64,000 nucleotides of DNA, taken from Diaphorobacter limosus (GTDB lineage Bacteria > Pseudomonadota > Gammaproteobacteria > Burkholderiales > Burkholderiaceae_C). The stretch's first letter is position 1, and every line of letters begins with the position of its first letter. Under the pieces are notes generated by a model, which made no database searches, was not told the origin of the DNA, and saw only the letters and a list, made by a program, of their open reading frames with translations. The position numbers and the translations under genes are program-made. Positions 53,121 to 62,619 of this stretch are shown here, in pieces. Location: contig NZ_CP136921.1 of assembly GCF_033100095.1 (NCBI RefSeq), forward strand, positions 838,501 through 902,500, read 5' to 3'.

Positions 53121-55676
53121 ATGGCCACCCCCTGCCCCTCGCCCAGCTCACCCGTGTCTGCGATAAAAACGCCGGCGCGCTGGTGGCGCGCATGGTGGCG
53201 CAGCCTGTCGCCGATGCGCCAGGATCGCTTTGCCACGCTGGCCCCGCTGGCGGCGGTGCTGATGTTCCTGGCGGCGATCGTGGCTTCTTTCTGGTATTTG
53301 CGCTCCGAAGAGATCGCCCGTGAAAAGGAGGCCCTCAAACGCGACGTGGAATACGCCCAGCAGCGCGTACGACTGCGCCTGCTGGAGCGCCAGGAGCAGA
53401 TCATGCGCATCGCGCGCGATCTGTCCAACGAAGAACTGGAACGCGCCGACTTCGTGAGCCGCGCCGAGGCCCTGATCAGCCAGTACCCCGAGCTGCAGTC
53501 CATCACCTGGATCGACGAGCGCCGCCGTATCCGTGCCAGCCAGGCCGCCCCCACCGTGACCAGCAGCCAGTTGCGCGTGACCGGCGAGGTGCTGAAGACG
53601 GGCGAGGCAGCTGATTTGTTCAAGCAGGCGCGCCAGTTGCGGCAACCCGTGTATTCACTGCCAACGGCAGGAGCAGGCGACACCGCCCCACTGCTGCAAT
53701 TGCAGGTGCCGCTATCGCCGCATGACCAGTTTGGCGGCGTGGTGCTGGCCGAGTACTCCATCGACAGCCTGCTGCGCTACGGCACGCCCACGGAGGTTCT
53801 GGCGCGCTACGCCGTGACCCTGCTCGACGGCCGTGGCCAGGTTCTGGCCGGAACGCCTCTGGCGCCCAGGCACAACGCCCTGCTGCCCTGGACGACCAAG
53901 GCCAACGCCTATGCCATCCCCGTCTCGCCGGTAGGCAATGGCCTGGTACTGCGCGCCCAGGCCTACCGCACCTCGCTGGGCGTGGTGGGCAGTGGCCTGT
54001 TCTGGCTGGTGGGCAGCTTGAGCGTCATGACGTCATGGCTGTTGATCGCCACCTGGCGCCACACGCGCCGGCGCATGCGCGCGCAAGAGGCCTTGATCGT
54101 CGAGACCAATTTCCGCCGGGCAATGGAAAACTCCATCCTGACCGGCATGCGCGCCCTGGATCTGCAAGGGCGCATCACCTACGTGAACTCCGCCTTCTGC
54201 CAGATGACGGGCTGGACCGAGGCCGAGCTGGTGGGCCAGACACCGCCCTACAGCTACTGGCCCGAGGGCGAATACGACAAGCTGCACGCCAACCTGCGCG
54301 ACGAGCTCTCGGGCAAGACCGTGCCCGGCGGCTTTCAGGTGCGCGTGCGACGCAAGAGCGGAACCCTGTTCGATGCGCGCCTGTACGTCTCACCGCTGAT
54401 TGACGCGCGCGGCCAGCAGACCGGCTGGATGACATCGATGACGGACATCACCGAGCCCAACCGCGTGCGCGAGCAGCTCACCGCCTCACACGAGCGCTTC
54501 ACCATCGTGCTGGAGGCGCTGGATGCATCGGTGTCGGTCGCCCCGCTGGGCAGCCAGGAGCTGCTGTTTGCCAACCGCCTGTACCGCCAGTGGTTTGGCT
54601 CGCAGACCGGAGGGCACCTGGAGATGGTGGCGCAGGCGGGTGTTCCGCTCTCTCCGTCTGCGCCAAGTGGTGACGACGTGGGGGCAGAGGACGACCTGTT
54701 GGGCCTGCCGGTGGATCCGCTGGCCAGGGCCCGCGCGGAAAACGCCGAGATCTACCGCAGCGACCTGGGCAAATGGCTGGAAGTGCGCTCGCGCTACCTG
54801 AACTGGGTCGATGGCCGGCTGGCGCAGATGGTCATCGCCACCGACATCACCCCGCGGCGCGTGGCCGAGGAACAGGCTGCACGCCAGGCCGAGCGCGCCC
54901 AGTCGGTCAGCCGGCTGATCACCATGGGCGAGATGGCATCGAGCGTGGCGCACGAGCTCAATCAGCCGCTCACCGCGATAAACAACTACTGCAGTGGCAT
55001 GGTCTCGCGCATCCAGAACGGCACCCTCAGCGAGGAGGCTCTGCTGACCGCGCTGCAAAAGACCGCGCACCAGGCCCAGCGCGCCGGCCAGATCATCCAG
55101 CGCATTCGCGCCTTCGTGAAGAAAAGCGAGCCCAATCGCACGCTGGCCAACGTGCACGACATGGTGGGCGAAGCGTTGGAGTTGGCCGAAATAGAGCTGC
55201 GCCGCCACAACGTGCGCCTGACACACCATGTCGCGGCCCGCCTGCCACCGGTCATGGCGGACTCCATATTGATTGAACAGGTGCTCATCAACCTGATGAA
55301 GAATGGCGCCGAGGCCATCGCCCAGGCGCAGCGCCCGCCGGCGCTACGCAGCGTGGAGCTGCGCGTGGTACCACGCCAGGTGGATGGCGCCGAGGTCATC
55401 GAATTCTCGGTACAGGACACCGGCAGGGGCCTGGCGCCGGAAGTGCTGGCGCATTTGTTCGAGGCCTTTTTCTCCACCAAGAGCGAGGGTATGGGGATAG
55501 GCTTAAATTTGTGCCGCAGCATTGTCGAATCGCACCAGGGAAGGATGGCCGCGGAGAACCTCTACAATGCAACAGAGGTTACCGGTTGTCGGTTTTCTTT
55601 CTGGTTACCACTCGCCAATACGGGCGATAGTGCTATTACTTCAGCAGCAACGACATATCCAAGGACTACTGCATGA
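53121..55676 (+). CDS. Membrane PAS sensor histidine kinase (FixL/DctB-type catalytic core)
   Basis: The 851-residue kinase has membrane helices near 40-59 (TLAPLAAVLMFLAAIVASFW) and 288-312 (LFWLVGSLSVMTSWLLIATW) enclosing a periplasmic sensor region of about 225 residues. Two PAS-like domains follow (ILTGMRALDLQGRITYVNSA; about 450-580). The HisKA helix has H611 in SSVAHELNQPLTAINNYCSG, and the HATPase has the N box LINLMKNGAEAI and G boxes DTGRGLAPE and GMGIGLNLCRSIVE. It phosphorylates the LuxR-type regulator whose gene overlaps it by 4 bp. No haem-binding PAS residues are evident. Signal unknown; divergent from pyruvate dehydrogenase. Confidence 0.93.
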   Translation: MATPCPSPSSPVSAIKTPARWWRAWWRSLSPMRQDRFATLAPLAAVLMFLAAIVASFWYLRSEEIAREKEALKRDVEYAQQRVRLRLLERQEQIMRIARDLSNEELERADFVSRAEALISQYPELQSITWIDERRRIRASQAAPTVTSSQLRVTGEVLKTGEAADLFKQARQLRQPVYSLPTAGAGDTAPLLQLQVPLSPHDQFGGVVLAEYSIDSLLRYGTPTEVLARYAVTLLDGRGQVLAGTPLAPRHNALLPWTTKANAYAIPVSPVGNGLVLRAQAYRTSLGVVGSGLFWLVGSLSVMTSWLLIATWRHTRRRMRAQEALIVETNFRRAMENSILTGMRALDLQGRITYVNSAFCQMTGWTEAELVGQTPPYSYWPEGEYDKLHANLRDELSGKTVPGGFQVRVRRKSGTLFDARLYVSPLIDARGQQTGWMTSMTDITEPNRVREQLTASHERFTIVLEALDASVSVAPLGSQELLFANRLYRQWFGSQTGGHLEMVAQAGVPLSPSAPSGDDVGAEDDLLGLPVDPLARARAENAEIYRSDLGKWLEVRSRYLNWVDGRLAQMVIATDITPRRVAEEQAARQAERAQSVSRLITMGEMASSVAHELNQPLTAINNYCSGMVSRIQNGTLSEEALLTALQKTAHQAQRAGQIIQRIRAFVKKSEPNRTLANVHDMVGEALELAEIELRRHNVRLTHHVAARLPPVMADSILIEQVLINLMKNGAEAIAQAQRPPALRSVELRVVPRQVDGAEVIEFSVQDTGRGLAPEVLAHLFEAFFSTKSEGMGIGLNLCRSIVESHQGRMAAENLYNATEVTGCRFSFWLPLANTGDSAITSAATTYPRTTA

Positions 55677-56299
55677 GCTTGATTCCGAAAAAAGGTACCG
55701 TCTATGTCGTCGATGACGATGAAGCCGTCCGCGATTCACTTCAGTGGCTGCTGGAGGGCAAGGATTACCGCGTTCGGTGCTTCGATTCGGCAGAGTCTTT
55801 CCTGACCCGCTACGACCCGCGTGAAGTGGCCTGCCTGATCGTGGACATCCGCATGGGCGGCATGACCGGGCTGGAGCTGCAAGATAGGCTGCTGGAACGC
55901 AAGTCGCCCCTGCCCATCGTCTTTATCACCGGCCATGGCGACGTGCCCATGGCCGTCAACACCATGAAGAAGGGCGCCCTGGATTTCATCCAGAAGCCGT
56001 TTGACGAGCAGGAGTTGCTGGGCCTGGTGGAGCGCATGCTCGATCATGCCCGCGAGGCCTTCACCGACCACCAGCAGGCCGCCAGCCGCGATGCGCTTCT
56101 GTCCAAGCTCACCGGCCGCGAGGCCCAGGTGCTCGAGCGCATCGTCGCCGGCCGCTTGAACAAGCAGATCGCCGACGATCTGGGCATCAGCATCAAGACC
56201 GTCGAGGCGCACCGCGCCAACATCATGGAAAAGCTCAACGCCAACACCGTGGCCGACCTGCTGAAAATTGCCCTGGGGCAGACCACCGCCAAGGCTTGA
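55673..56299 (+). CDS. FixJ/LuxR-family response regulator
   Basis: The 208-residue regulator has a receiver domain ([20 protein letters not shown], phosphoacceptor D58 in [10 protein letters not shown], conserved T in [12 protein letters not shown] and K in [11 protein letters not shown]) and a C-terminal LuxR/FixJ HTH ([20 protein letters not shown], then [20 protein letters not shown]). It is translationally coupled to the kinase gene (ATGA). It is expected to activate target promoters; the nearby pyruvate dehydrogenase operon or folD are candidate targets by position only. A repeat copy follows its stop. Confidence 0.94.
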   Translation: MSLIPKKGTVYVVDDDEAVRDSLQWLLEGKDYRVRCFDSAESFLTRYDPREVACLIVDIRMGGMTGLELQDRLLERKSPLPIVFITGHGDVPMAVNTMKKGALDFIQKPFDEQELLGLVERMLDHAREAFTDHQQAASRDALLSKLTGREAQVLERIVAGRLNKQIADDLGISIKTVEAHRANIMEKLNANTVADLLKIALGQTTAKA

Positions 56300-56306
56300 T
56301 TACTCC

Positions 56307-56362
56307 TTTATTCATAGCTGCCTGCGCCCGCCACAAAAGCGCCAGGCGGCTTTTTCATTTGT
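56307..56362 (+). repeat. AT-rich palindromic repeat between the regulator gene and folD
   Basis: TTATTCATAGCTGCCTGCGC, then CCGCCACAAAAGCGCC and AGGCGGCTTTTTCATTTG. The CCGCC/GGCGG pairing followed by TTTTT may also act as a weak terminator for the two-component operon. Confidence 0.75.
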
Positions 56363-56381
56363 ATTCCGGATTAGTTCAACA

Positions 56382-57230
56382 ATGACCGCCCAACTGATAG
56401 ACGGCAACGCCCTCTCGCGCCAACTGCGCGCGCAAGTCGCCCAGCGCACGCAAGCCCTGAAGGCGCGTGGCATCACACCAGGCCTGGCCGTGGTGCTGGT
56501 GGGCGACAACCCGGCATCCCAAGTCTATGTGCGCAACAAGGTCAAGGCCTGCGAAGACGTGGGCTTTCACTCGGTACTCGAAAAGTACGACGCCACGCTG
56601 ACCGAAGAACAGCTCCTGGCGCGCGTGGCGGCGCTGAACAACGACCCCGCCATCCAGGGCATCCTGGTGCAGCTGCCGCTGCCCAAGCATATTGACGACC
56701 ACAAGGTCATCGAGGCCATCTCGCCCCTGAAGGATGTGGACGGCTTTCACGTCGCCAGCGCCGGCGCGCTGATGGTGGGCGAGGTCGGCTTCAAGGCCTG
56801 CACGCCCTACGGCTGCATGAAGATGCTTGAATCGATCGGCATGCAAGACCTGCGTGGCAAGCATGCCGTGGTGATTGGCCGCAGCAACATAGTCGGCAAG
56901 CCCATGGCCATGATGCTGCTGGCCGCCAACGCCACCGTCACCGTCTGCCACAGCGGCACGGCAGATCTTGCCGCCATGACGCGCCAGGCCGACATCGTGG
57001 TCGCCGCCGTGGGCAAGCGCAATGTGCTCACGGCCGACATGGTCAAGCCCGGCGCCGTGGTCATCGACGTGGGCATGAACCGCAACGACGCGGGCAAACT
57101 CTGCGGCGACGTGGATTTTGACGGCGTCAAGCAGGTCGCGGGCTGGATCACCCCCGTTCCCGGCGGCGTCGGCCCCATGACCATCACCATGTTGCTGGTC
57201 AACACCCTTGAAGCGGCCGAGCGCCTGTAG
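56382..57230 (+). CDS. folD: Methylenetetrahydrofolate dehydrogenase/cyclohydrolase FolD
   Basis: The 282-residue bifunctional enzyme interconverts 5,10-methylene-THF and 10-formyl-THF with NADP. Motifs are [20 protein letters not shown] (catalytic Lys), [21 protein letters not shown], the nucleotide-binding [18 protein letters not shown] and the C-terminal [18 protein letters not shown]. The start is ATG 56382-56384, after a repeat copy; an extension to 56268 would overlap the regulator gene and is unsupported. Neighbours do not add functional information. Confidence 0.97.
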   Translation: MTAQLIDGNALSRQLRAQVAQRTQALKARGITPGLAVVLVGDNPASQVYVRNKVKACEDVGFHSVLEKYDATLTEEQLLARVAALNNDPAIQGILVQLPLPKHIDDHKVIEAISPLKDVDGFHVASAGALMVGEVGFKACTPYGCMKMLESIGMQDLRGKHAVVIGRSNIVGKPMAMMLLAANATVTVCHSGTADLAAMTRQADIVVAAVGKRNVLTADMVKPGAVVIDVGMNRNDAGKLCGDVDFDGVKQVAGWITPVPGGVGPMTITMLLVNTLEAAERL

Positions 57231-57280
57231 TTGATCGATCGCTGCTTGAACCCGCTCCCACTGCCGCCATCTAAACCCGC

Positions 57281-59311
57281 ATGAGCAATCCCCTCCTCGA
57301 CTTCTCGGCCCAGATCCCGTTCGACCGCATCACCCCCGCCGACGTGGCGCCCGCCGTGGATCAGCTGCTGGCACGCGCCGACGCGGCCTTGGCCAGCGTC
57401 ACCGCGCCCGACTTTCCCGCGCAGTGGGGCTCAATCGCCCGCGTGCTGGACGTGGCCACCGAGGAGCTGGGCCGCGCCTGGGGCGCGGTGAGCCACTTGA
57501 ACAGCGTGGCCGACACCCCCGAGCTGCGCGCCGCCTACAACGCCGCCCTGCCGCGCGTCACAGAGTTCTGGACCCGCCTGGGCGCCGACGAGCGCCTGTA
57601 CGCCAAGTACAAGGCCATAGACCCGGCGACGCTCAACGCCGAGCAGCGCCAGGCGCGCAGCAACGCCATGCGCAACTTCGTGCTCTCGGGCGCCGAGCTG
57701 CAAGGCGCGGCCAAGGAGCGCTTCGCCGCCATCCAGGAGCGCCAGGCCGAGCTGCAGCAAAAATTCAGCGAAAACGCGCTGGACGCCACCGACGCCTACG
57801 CCTACTACGCCAGCGCCGAGGAGATCGAAGGCCTGCCCGCCGACGTGATGCAGGCCGCGCGCGCGGCGGCCGAGGGGGAAGGAAAACAGGGTTACAAGCT
57901 CACGCTGAAGATGCCCTGCTACCTGCCGGTGATGCAGTTCGCCAAGAGCAACACTTTGCGCGAAAAGCTCTACCGCGCCTATGTCACCCGCGCCTCGGAT
58001 CAGGCCGAGGGCGATGCGAAACGCTTTGACAACAGCGCCGTCATGACCGAGATCCTGGCGCTGCGCAGGGAAGAGGCGCAGCTACTGGGCTACGAGAATT
58101 TCGGCCAGGTATCGCTGGTGCCCAAGATGGCGCACACGCCGGAGCAGGTCACCCACTTCCTGCGCGACCTGGCCCAGCGCGCCCGGCCCTTTGCCGAGAA
58201 AGACGTGGCCGACCTGCGCGCCTTTGCGGCCGAGCAGCTGGGCCTGCAGGATCCGCAGGCCTGGGACTGGCCCTATATCTCCGAGCAGCTCAAGGAAGCG
58301 CGCTATGCCTTCAGCGAGCAAGAGCTGAAACAATATTTCACGGCGCCCAAGGTGCTGGCCGGCCTGTTCAAAATCGTCGAGACCCTGTTCGAGGTGGCGA
58401 TACGCCGCGACCAGGCGCCGGTGTGGAATGAGGCCGTGGAGTTCTACCGGATCGAGCGTGACGGCAAGCTGGTGGGCCAGTTCTACCTGGACCAGCCCGC
58501 GCGTGCCGGCAAGCGCGGTGGCGCCTGGATGGACGACGCGCGCGCGCGCTGGCTGCGCCCCGACACCGGCCGGCTGCAGACGCCCGTGGCCTATCTGGTG
58601 TGCAACTTCGCGCAAGGAGTTGACGGCAAGCCGCCCCTGTTGACCCACGACGACGTGATCACCCTGTTCCACGAGTTCGGCCATGGCCTGCACCACATGC
58701 TGACCCATGTGAACGAGCGCGATGTCTCGGGCATCAGCGGCGTGGAGTGGGATGCGGTGGAGTTGCCCAGCCAGTTCATGGAAAACTTCTGCTGGGAATG
58801 GGAGGTGCTCAAGCACCTGACGGCCCATGTGGACAGCGGCGCGCCGCTGCCGCGCGCCCTCTACGACAAGATGATCGCCGCCAAGAACTACCAGGCCGGC
58901 ATGCAGACCCTGCGCCAGATCGAGTTTGCGCTGTTCGACATGCTGCTGCACACCGAGCATGAGCCGCAGGGCGACCTGCTGGCATTGCTGGCGCGCGTGC
59001 GCGCCGAGGTGGCGGTGCTCAAGCCCCCGGCCTTCAGCCGCACGGCCCACACCTTCAGCCATATCTTCGCCGGCGGCTACGCGGCCGGCTACTACAGCTA
59101 CAAATGGGCCGAGGTGCTGAGCGCCGACGCCTACGCCGCCTTCGAGGAAACCACCGGCGCCGACGGCGTGCCCAGCCTGGAGACCGGCCGGCGCTACCGC
59201 CAGGCCATTCTGGAGGCCGGCGGCAGCCGCCCGGCCATGGAATCCTTCAAGGCCTTCCGCGGCCGGGAGCCCACGCTGGACGCCTTGCTGCGCCACCAGG
59301 GCATGGCCTGA
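57281..59311 (+). CDS. prlC: Oligopeptidase A, M3-family metallopeptidase
   Basis: The 676-residue thimet-type peptidase degrades oligopeptides, including cleaved signal peptides, in the cytoplasm. The zinc motif HEFGH is at 464-468 (LFHEFGHGLHHMLT), followed by the third-ligand helix GVEWDAVELPSQFMENFCWE. The N-terminal helical domain begins NPLLDFSAQIPFDRITPADV. Length matches OpdA/PrlC (about 680). The start is ATG 57281-57283, 50 nt after folD. The TGA stop abuts a double copy of the AT-rich repeat. Confidence 0.95.
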   Translation: MSNPLLDFSAQIPFDRITPADVAPAVDQLLARADAALASVTAPDFPAQWGSIARVLDVATEELGRAWGAVSHLNSVADTPELRAAYNAALPRVTEFWTRLGADERLYAKYKAIDPATLNAEQRQARSNAMRNFVLSGAELQGAAKERFAAIQERQAELQQKFSENALDATDAYAYYASAEEIEGLPADVMQAARAAAEGEGKQGYKLTLKMPCYLPVMQFAKSNTLREKLYRAYVTRASDQAEGDAKRFDNSAVMTEILALRREEAQLLGYENFGQVSLVPKMAHTPEQVTHFLRDLAQRARPFAEKDVADLRAFAAEQLGLQDPQAWDWPYISEQLKEARYAFSEQELKQYFTAPKVLAGLFKIVETLFEVAIRRDQAPVWNEAVEFYRIERDGKLVGQFYLDQPARAGKRGGAWMDDARARWLRPDTGRLQTPVAYLVCNFAQGVDGKPPLLTHDDVITLFHEFGHGLHHMLTHVNERDVSGISGVEWDAVELPSQFMENFCWEWEVLKHLTAHVDSGAPLPRALYDKMIAAKNYQAGMQTLRQIEFALFDMLLHTEHEPQGDLLALLARVRAEVAVLKPPAFSRTAHTFSHIFAGGYAAGYYSYKWAEVLSADAYAAFEETTGADGVPSLETGRRYRQAILEAGGSRPAMESFKAFRGREPTLDALLRHQGMA

Positions 59312-59406
59312 TAAAAAGTGAGCTGCTTGCGCTTGTCTACCAAGGTATTTAAACTATTTTCAGCGTTAAACCAGCCAGATATCAGCGCAAGCAGCTATTG
59401 TTTTTG
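59312..59406. repeat. Two head-to-head AT-rich repeats forming a long inverted repeat
   Basis: AGCTGCTTGCGC at 59321-59332 is perfectly complementary to GCGCAAGCAGCT at 59385-59396. The 52-nt centre includes GTATTTAAACTATTTTCAG. The two ends are the ATAGCT-GCGC arms of the repeat family in opposite orientation. It occupies nearly the whole gap between prlC and the next gene. Confidence 0.75.
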
Positions 59407-59428
59407 AGAACCGCACAGGATTCGCCGC

Positions 59429-60067
59429 ATGACCATCCTCCGCTTTGTCGCCACCTGCGCCACCCTCGTCGCCCTGGCCACGGCCGCGCAGGCCCAGCAG
59501 GTCTACCGCATCGTCGGGCCCGACGGCAAGGTCACGTTCTCCGACCGCGCACCCAGTGGCGGCGCCGAAGCGGCACAGGCGGGCAGCGGCCAGCGCGGCG
59601 GCAATGCCAATGACGCCCTGCCCTATCAGCTGCGCCAGGTGGCGGCGCGCTTTCCCGTCACGCTCTACACCGGCAACGACTGCCAGCCCTGCAACAGCGC
59701 GCGCAACCTGCTCATCAACCGTGGCGTGCCCTTCACCGAGCGCACCATCACCAGCAACGAAGACATAGACGCGCTCAAGCAATTGAGCGGCGTGGCCAGC
59801 CTGCCGTTCGGCACCATAGGCGGCCAGCAGCTCAAGGGTTTTTCCGACAGCGAGTGGAGCCAGTACCTGGACGCCGCCGGCTACCCCGCGCAGTCGCAGC
59901 TGCCGCCCAGCTACCGCCGCCCGGCGCCGACGCCGCTGGTGGCAGCCAAACCGGCGGCACCGGCCACGGAAGCCGCAGCACCTGCCGCCGCGACACCGGC
60001 GGCACGCCCGGCGCCGGCACCCGCGACAGGCAAGTCGCCGTCCAACCCGGCCGGCATCATCTTTTAG
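59429..60067 (+). CDS. Exported DUF4124/glutaredoxin-like protein
   Basis: The 212-residue protein has a signal peptide (about 1-22, TLVALATAAQAQQ), a DUF4124-type beta segment (VYRIVGPDGKVTFSDRAPSG), and a glutaredoxin-like domain with a CxxC motif in YTGNDCQPCNSARNLLINRG, the cis-Pro region GVASLPFGTIGGQQLKGFSD, then a long Ala/Pro-rich tail. It is predicted to act in the periplasm as a thiol-disulfide protein or binding protein. No cytochrome-maturation or Dsb partner is near. It starts at ATG 59429 and converges on rpiA, with 6 bp between stops. Confidence 0.85.
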   Translation: MTILRFVATCATLVALATAAQAQQVYRIVGPDGKVTFSDRAPSGGAEAAQAGSGQRGGNANDALPYQLRQVAARFPVTLYTGNDCQPCNSARNLLINRGVPFTERTITSNEDIDALKQLSGVASLPFGTIGGQQLKGFSDSEWSQYLDAAGYPAQSQLPPSYRRPAPTPLVAAKPAAPATEAAAPAAATPAARPAPAPATGKSPSNPAGIIF

Positions 60068-60073
60068 AACCGT

Positions 60074-60763
60074 TCAGAACTGCAGCGTGCGCACGCCCTG
60101 CGCCGTGCCCAGCAGGCAGACATGGGCCTTCTGGTGCGCGAAAACGCCCACGGTGACCACGCCAGGCCATTGGTTGACCTGGCTCTCGAAGGCCAGCGGC
60201 TCGGCAATCGATAGGCCGCGCACGTCCAGGATATGCTGGCCGTTGTCGGTCACCAACGGCTGGCCATCCTTGCAGCGCAGCGTGGCCTGGCCGCCCATGG
60301 CGGCAAAACGCCGCACGATCTGCGCCGCCGCCATGGGGATCACCTCCACCGGCAGCGGAAAGGCGCCCAGCGCCGGCACCAGCTTGGACTCGTCGGCGAT
60401 GCAGACAAAACGCTCGGCCAGCGCCGCCACAATCTTCTCGCGCGTCAGCGCCGCGCCGCCGCCCTTGACCATGTAGCCGGCGCCGTCGATCTCATCGGCG
60501 CCGTCGATGTACACCGACAGGCGCTCGACCTCGTTGGCATCGAACACCGGTATGCCCAGCGCCTGCAGGCGCGCGGTGCTGGCCTCGGAACTGGACACCG
60601 CGCCGCGAATGCTGTCCTTGATCGTCGCCAGCGCGTCTATGAACTTGTTGACAGTGGAGCCCGTACCCACGCCCACGATCTCGCCGGGCACCACATAGTG
60701 CAGCGCGGCCTGGCCGACCAGGGTCTTGAGTTCGTCTTGGGAAAGCGTGGTGGGTGCAGTCAT
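60074..60763 (-). CDS. rpiA: Ribose-5-phosphate isomerase A
   Basis: The 229-residue enzyme interconverts ribose 5-phosphate and ribulose 5-phosphate in the pentose phosphate pathway. Motifs are [16 protein letters not shown] (phosphate-binding loop), [38 protein letters not shown] with the catalytic acidic residues, and [20 protein letters not shown]. The start is ATG 60761-60763, divergent from pyrD with a 35-bp gap, so promoters of the two genes must overlap one another or each other's 5' ends. Confidence 0.97.
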   Translation of the reverse strand: MTAPTTLSQDELKTLVGQAALHYVVPGEIVGVGTGSTVNKFIDALATIKDSIRGAVSSSEASTARLQALGIPVFDANEVERLSVYIDGADEIDGAGYMVKGGGAALTREKIVAALAERFVCIADESKLVPALGAFPLPVEVIPMAAAQIVRRFAAMGGQATLRCKDGQPLVTDNGQHILDVRGLSIAEPLAFESQVNQWPGVVTVGVFAHQKAHVCLLGTAQGVRTLQF

Positions 60764-60798
60764 GGGGGAAAATCGGGAGTGAACCTTGAATTATCTCC

Positions 60799-61845
60799 AT
60801 GTCCCTACTTCCCTACGCCCTCGCCCGCCCTTTTCTCTTTGGCATGGATGCCGAAGCCGCCCACGAGCTGACCATGGACATGCTGGCCCGCGGCCAGCGC
60901 ACGCCACTGCAATGGGCCTGGTGCAACGACACCGTGAGCGACCCCGTCACGCTAGCCGGCCTGCGTTTTCCCAACCGCGTGGGTCTGGCCGCCGGCCTGG
61001 ACAAGAACGCGCGCTGCATTGACGGCCTGGCCGCCATGGGTTTTGGCTTCGTCGAGGTGGGCACCGTCACGCCCAAGGGCCAGCCGGGCAACCCCAAGCC
61101 GCGCATGTTCCGCCTGCCCCAGGCGCGCGCCCTGATCAACCGCCTGGGCTTCAACAACGAGGGGCTGGACGCCTTCATCGCCAACGTGCAACAGTCCCAG
61201 GTGCGCCGGCAGGGCAAGCCGCTGCTGCTGGGCCTGAACATCGGCAAGAACGCCAGCACGCCCATCGAGGACGCCACGCGCGACTACCTGACCTGCCTGG
61301 AGGGCGTGTACCCGCATGCCGACTATGTGACGGTGAACATCAGCTCGCCCAACACGCAGAACCTGCGCGCGCTGCAAAGCGACGAGGCGCTGGACGGCCT
61401 GCTTGGCGCCGTGGCCGGGCACCGTGAAAAGCTCGCTGCCGCCCAGGGCCGGCGCGTACCCATCTTTGTGAAGATCGCCCCGGACTTGAGCGAGGAGCAA
61501 GTGAGCGTGATTGCCGCCACGCTGCAACGCCACGGCATGGACGGCGTGATCGCCACCAACACCACCATCAGCCGCGACGCGGTGCAGGGGCTGCCCCATG
61601 CCGCAGAAACCGGCGGCCTGAGCGGCGCACCGGTGCTGGCGGCGAGCAACGCCGTCATCGCGCAGCTGCGCGCCGCGCTGGGGCCGGCCTTCCCCATCAT
61701 CGGCGTGGGCGGCGTCATGAGCGCCGAGGACGCGGTGAGCAAAATCCGCGCGGGTGCCGACCTCGTGCAGATCTACACCGGCCTGATCTACGAGGGCCCG
61801 ACCCTGATCGGCCGCGCCGCACGCGCCATCCAGGCCATGCGCTGA
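60799..61845 (+). CDS. pyrD: Dihydroorotate dehydrogenase, quinone-dependent (class 2)
   Basis: The 348-residue flavoenzyme oxidises dihydroorotate to orotate, passing electrons to ubiquinone. The N-terminal helical quinone tunnel ([20 protein letters not shown]) marks class 2. FMN/substrate residues are in [54 protein letters not shown] (catalytic Ser) and the C-terminal [12 protein letters not shown]. The start is ATG 60799-60801. The last 16 bp including the stop are duplicated in tandem directly after the gene. Confidence 0.97.
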   Translation: MSLLPYALARPFLFGMDAEAAHELTMDMLARGQRTPLQWAWCNDTVSDPVTLAGLRFPNRVGLAAGLDKNARCIDGLAAMGFGFVEVGTVTPKGQPGNPKPRMFRLPQARALINRLGFNNEGLDAFIANVQQSQVRRQGKPLLLGLNIGKNASTPIEDATRDYLTCLEGVYPHADYVTVNISSPNTQNLRALQSDEALDGLLGAVAGHREKLAAAQGRRVPIFVKIAPDLSEEQVSVIAATLQRHGMDGVIATNTTISRDAVQGLPHAAETGGLSGAPVLAASNAVIAQLRAALGPAFPIIGVGGVMSAEDAVSKIRAGADLVQIYTGLIYEGPTLIGRAARAIQAMR

Positions 61846-61861
61846 CCAGGCCATGCGCTGA
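61830..61861 (+). repeat. 16-bp perfect tandem duplication at the pyrD stop
   Basis: CCAGGCCATGCGCTGA occurs at 61830-61845 and again at 61846-61861. The first copy ends pyrD. It appears to be a recent local duplication. Confidence 0.9.
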
Positions 61862-61908
61862 AATAGCAAAGGGCCGCGTCTGCAGCCCTTGGATTGAAAC
61901 GCCGGCAA

Positions 61909-62208
61909 TCAGCCGCGCCGCATGCGCGCAATGGCCGGAAGCACCACGCCCACCCAGCGCAGCACGCGATTCGGCCCGGCCAATGCGGCAATGCCCGCAA
62001 CCGCGCCCAGCGCCAGAGGGTGCAGCCGTGCAAACGTCAGCAAGCGCGTCAGCAGGGGATCATTGGGATCCACCCGCCCCTGCGTGGCCGCAGCCGCACG
62101 CGCCTGGCGCATGGCCTGGCGGCGCTTGACCAGGCGCTCGCGCTGCGCATGGATGCGGTCGAGCACCTGTTGCTGCGCGGGGGTCGGTGTGGGGGTTGTG
62201 CCGGGCAT
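61909..62208 (-). CDS. YqjK-like small protein
   Basis: The 99-residue protein starts at ATG 62206-62208. Its first half is charged and helical (LDRIHAQRERLVKRRQAMRQ), and its second half has a hydrophobic stretch (FARLHPLALGAVAGIAALAG). By position it is the third gene of a yqjD-yqjE-yqjK-type set, and its start overlaps the yqjE-like stop by 1 bp (TGATG). The family match rests mostly on context; function is unknown, though the E. coli set is stress-induced and membrane-associated. Confidence 0.7.
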   Translation of the reverse strand: MPGTTPTPTPAQQQVLDRIHAQRERLVKRRQAMRQARAAAATQGRVDPNDPLLTRLLTFARLHPLALGAVAGIAALAGPNRVLRWVGVVLPAIARMRRG

Positions 62209-62612
62209 CACAGCTGCTCCTTGATCACGCGCCAGTCCTGCGCCAGCTCGCGGCGCGTGAGCGCAAACGCGCTGCGCGTCTTGCGTGCCATCGACAGCAA
62301 GACGGCCAACACCGCGCCACAGGCGACTAACCACAGGCCCGCCAGCAACCAGGCCGCCAGGGCGCGCTGCGACGTGTCCCAGAACTGCACCAGCACCGCC
62401 GCGGACAGCAGCAACAAGGCCACCACGGCCAGCACGCCAAAGACGACCAGCAGCAACGCCAGCAGAGCCAGACGGCGTTTGTGGTCCGCCCACTCCAGCC
62501 GCGCCAGCTCCATGCGGTCTTCGACAGCGGTTGCGCCCTCGCCCATGGCCGAGCGCCAGCGCCCGGCCAGGCCCTGCAGGTTCAGCAACGCAGCCCAGTT
62601 GACACGCGCCAT
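62208..62612 (-). CDS. Phage-holin-superfamily YqjE-like membrane protein
   Basis: The 134-residue protein has two long hydrophobic helices (about 48-73, LALLALLLVVFGVLAVVALLL; and about 86-107, AWLLAGLWLVACGAVLAVLL) and charged flanks (EDRMELARLEWADHKRR; ARKTRSAFALTRRELAQDWR). This is the layout of the YqjE/holin-3_6 family found next to DUF883 genes. There is no sign of prophage genes, so it is a chromosomal stress-related membrane protein rather than a lysis holin. Start ATG 62610-62612, 7 nt after the DUF883 gene. Confidence 0.8.
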   Translation of the reverse strand: MARVNWAALLNLQGLAGRWRSAMGEGATAVEDRMELARLEWADHKRRLALLALLLVVFGVLAVVALLLLSAAVLVQFWDTSQRALAAWLLAGLWLVACGAVLAVLLSMARKTRSAFALTRRELAQDWRVIKEQL

Positions 62613-62619
62613 CGACGGA

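Noticed and set aside
61863..61891. AAGGGC/GCCCTT hairpin after pyrD as terminator
   Set aside because: The stem is short and interrupted and no T-tract follows on either strand; it is too weak to list as a feature.
62208..62612. Holin annotation suggesting a prophage
   Set aside because: The gene is part of a yqjD-yqjE-type chromosomal operon with no lysin, structural or integrase gene nearby.
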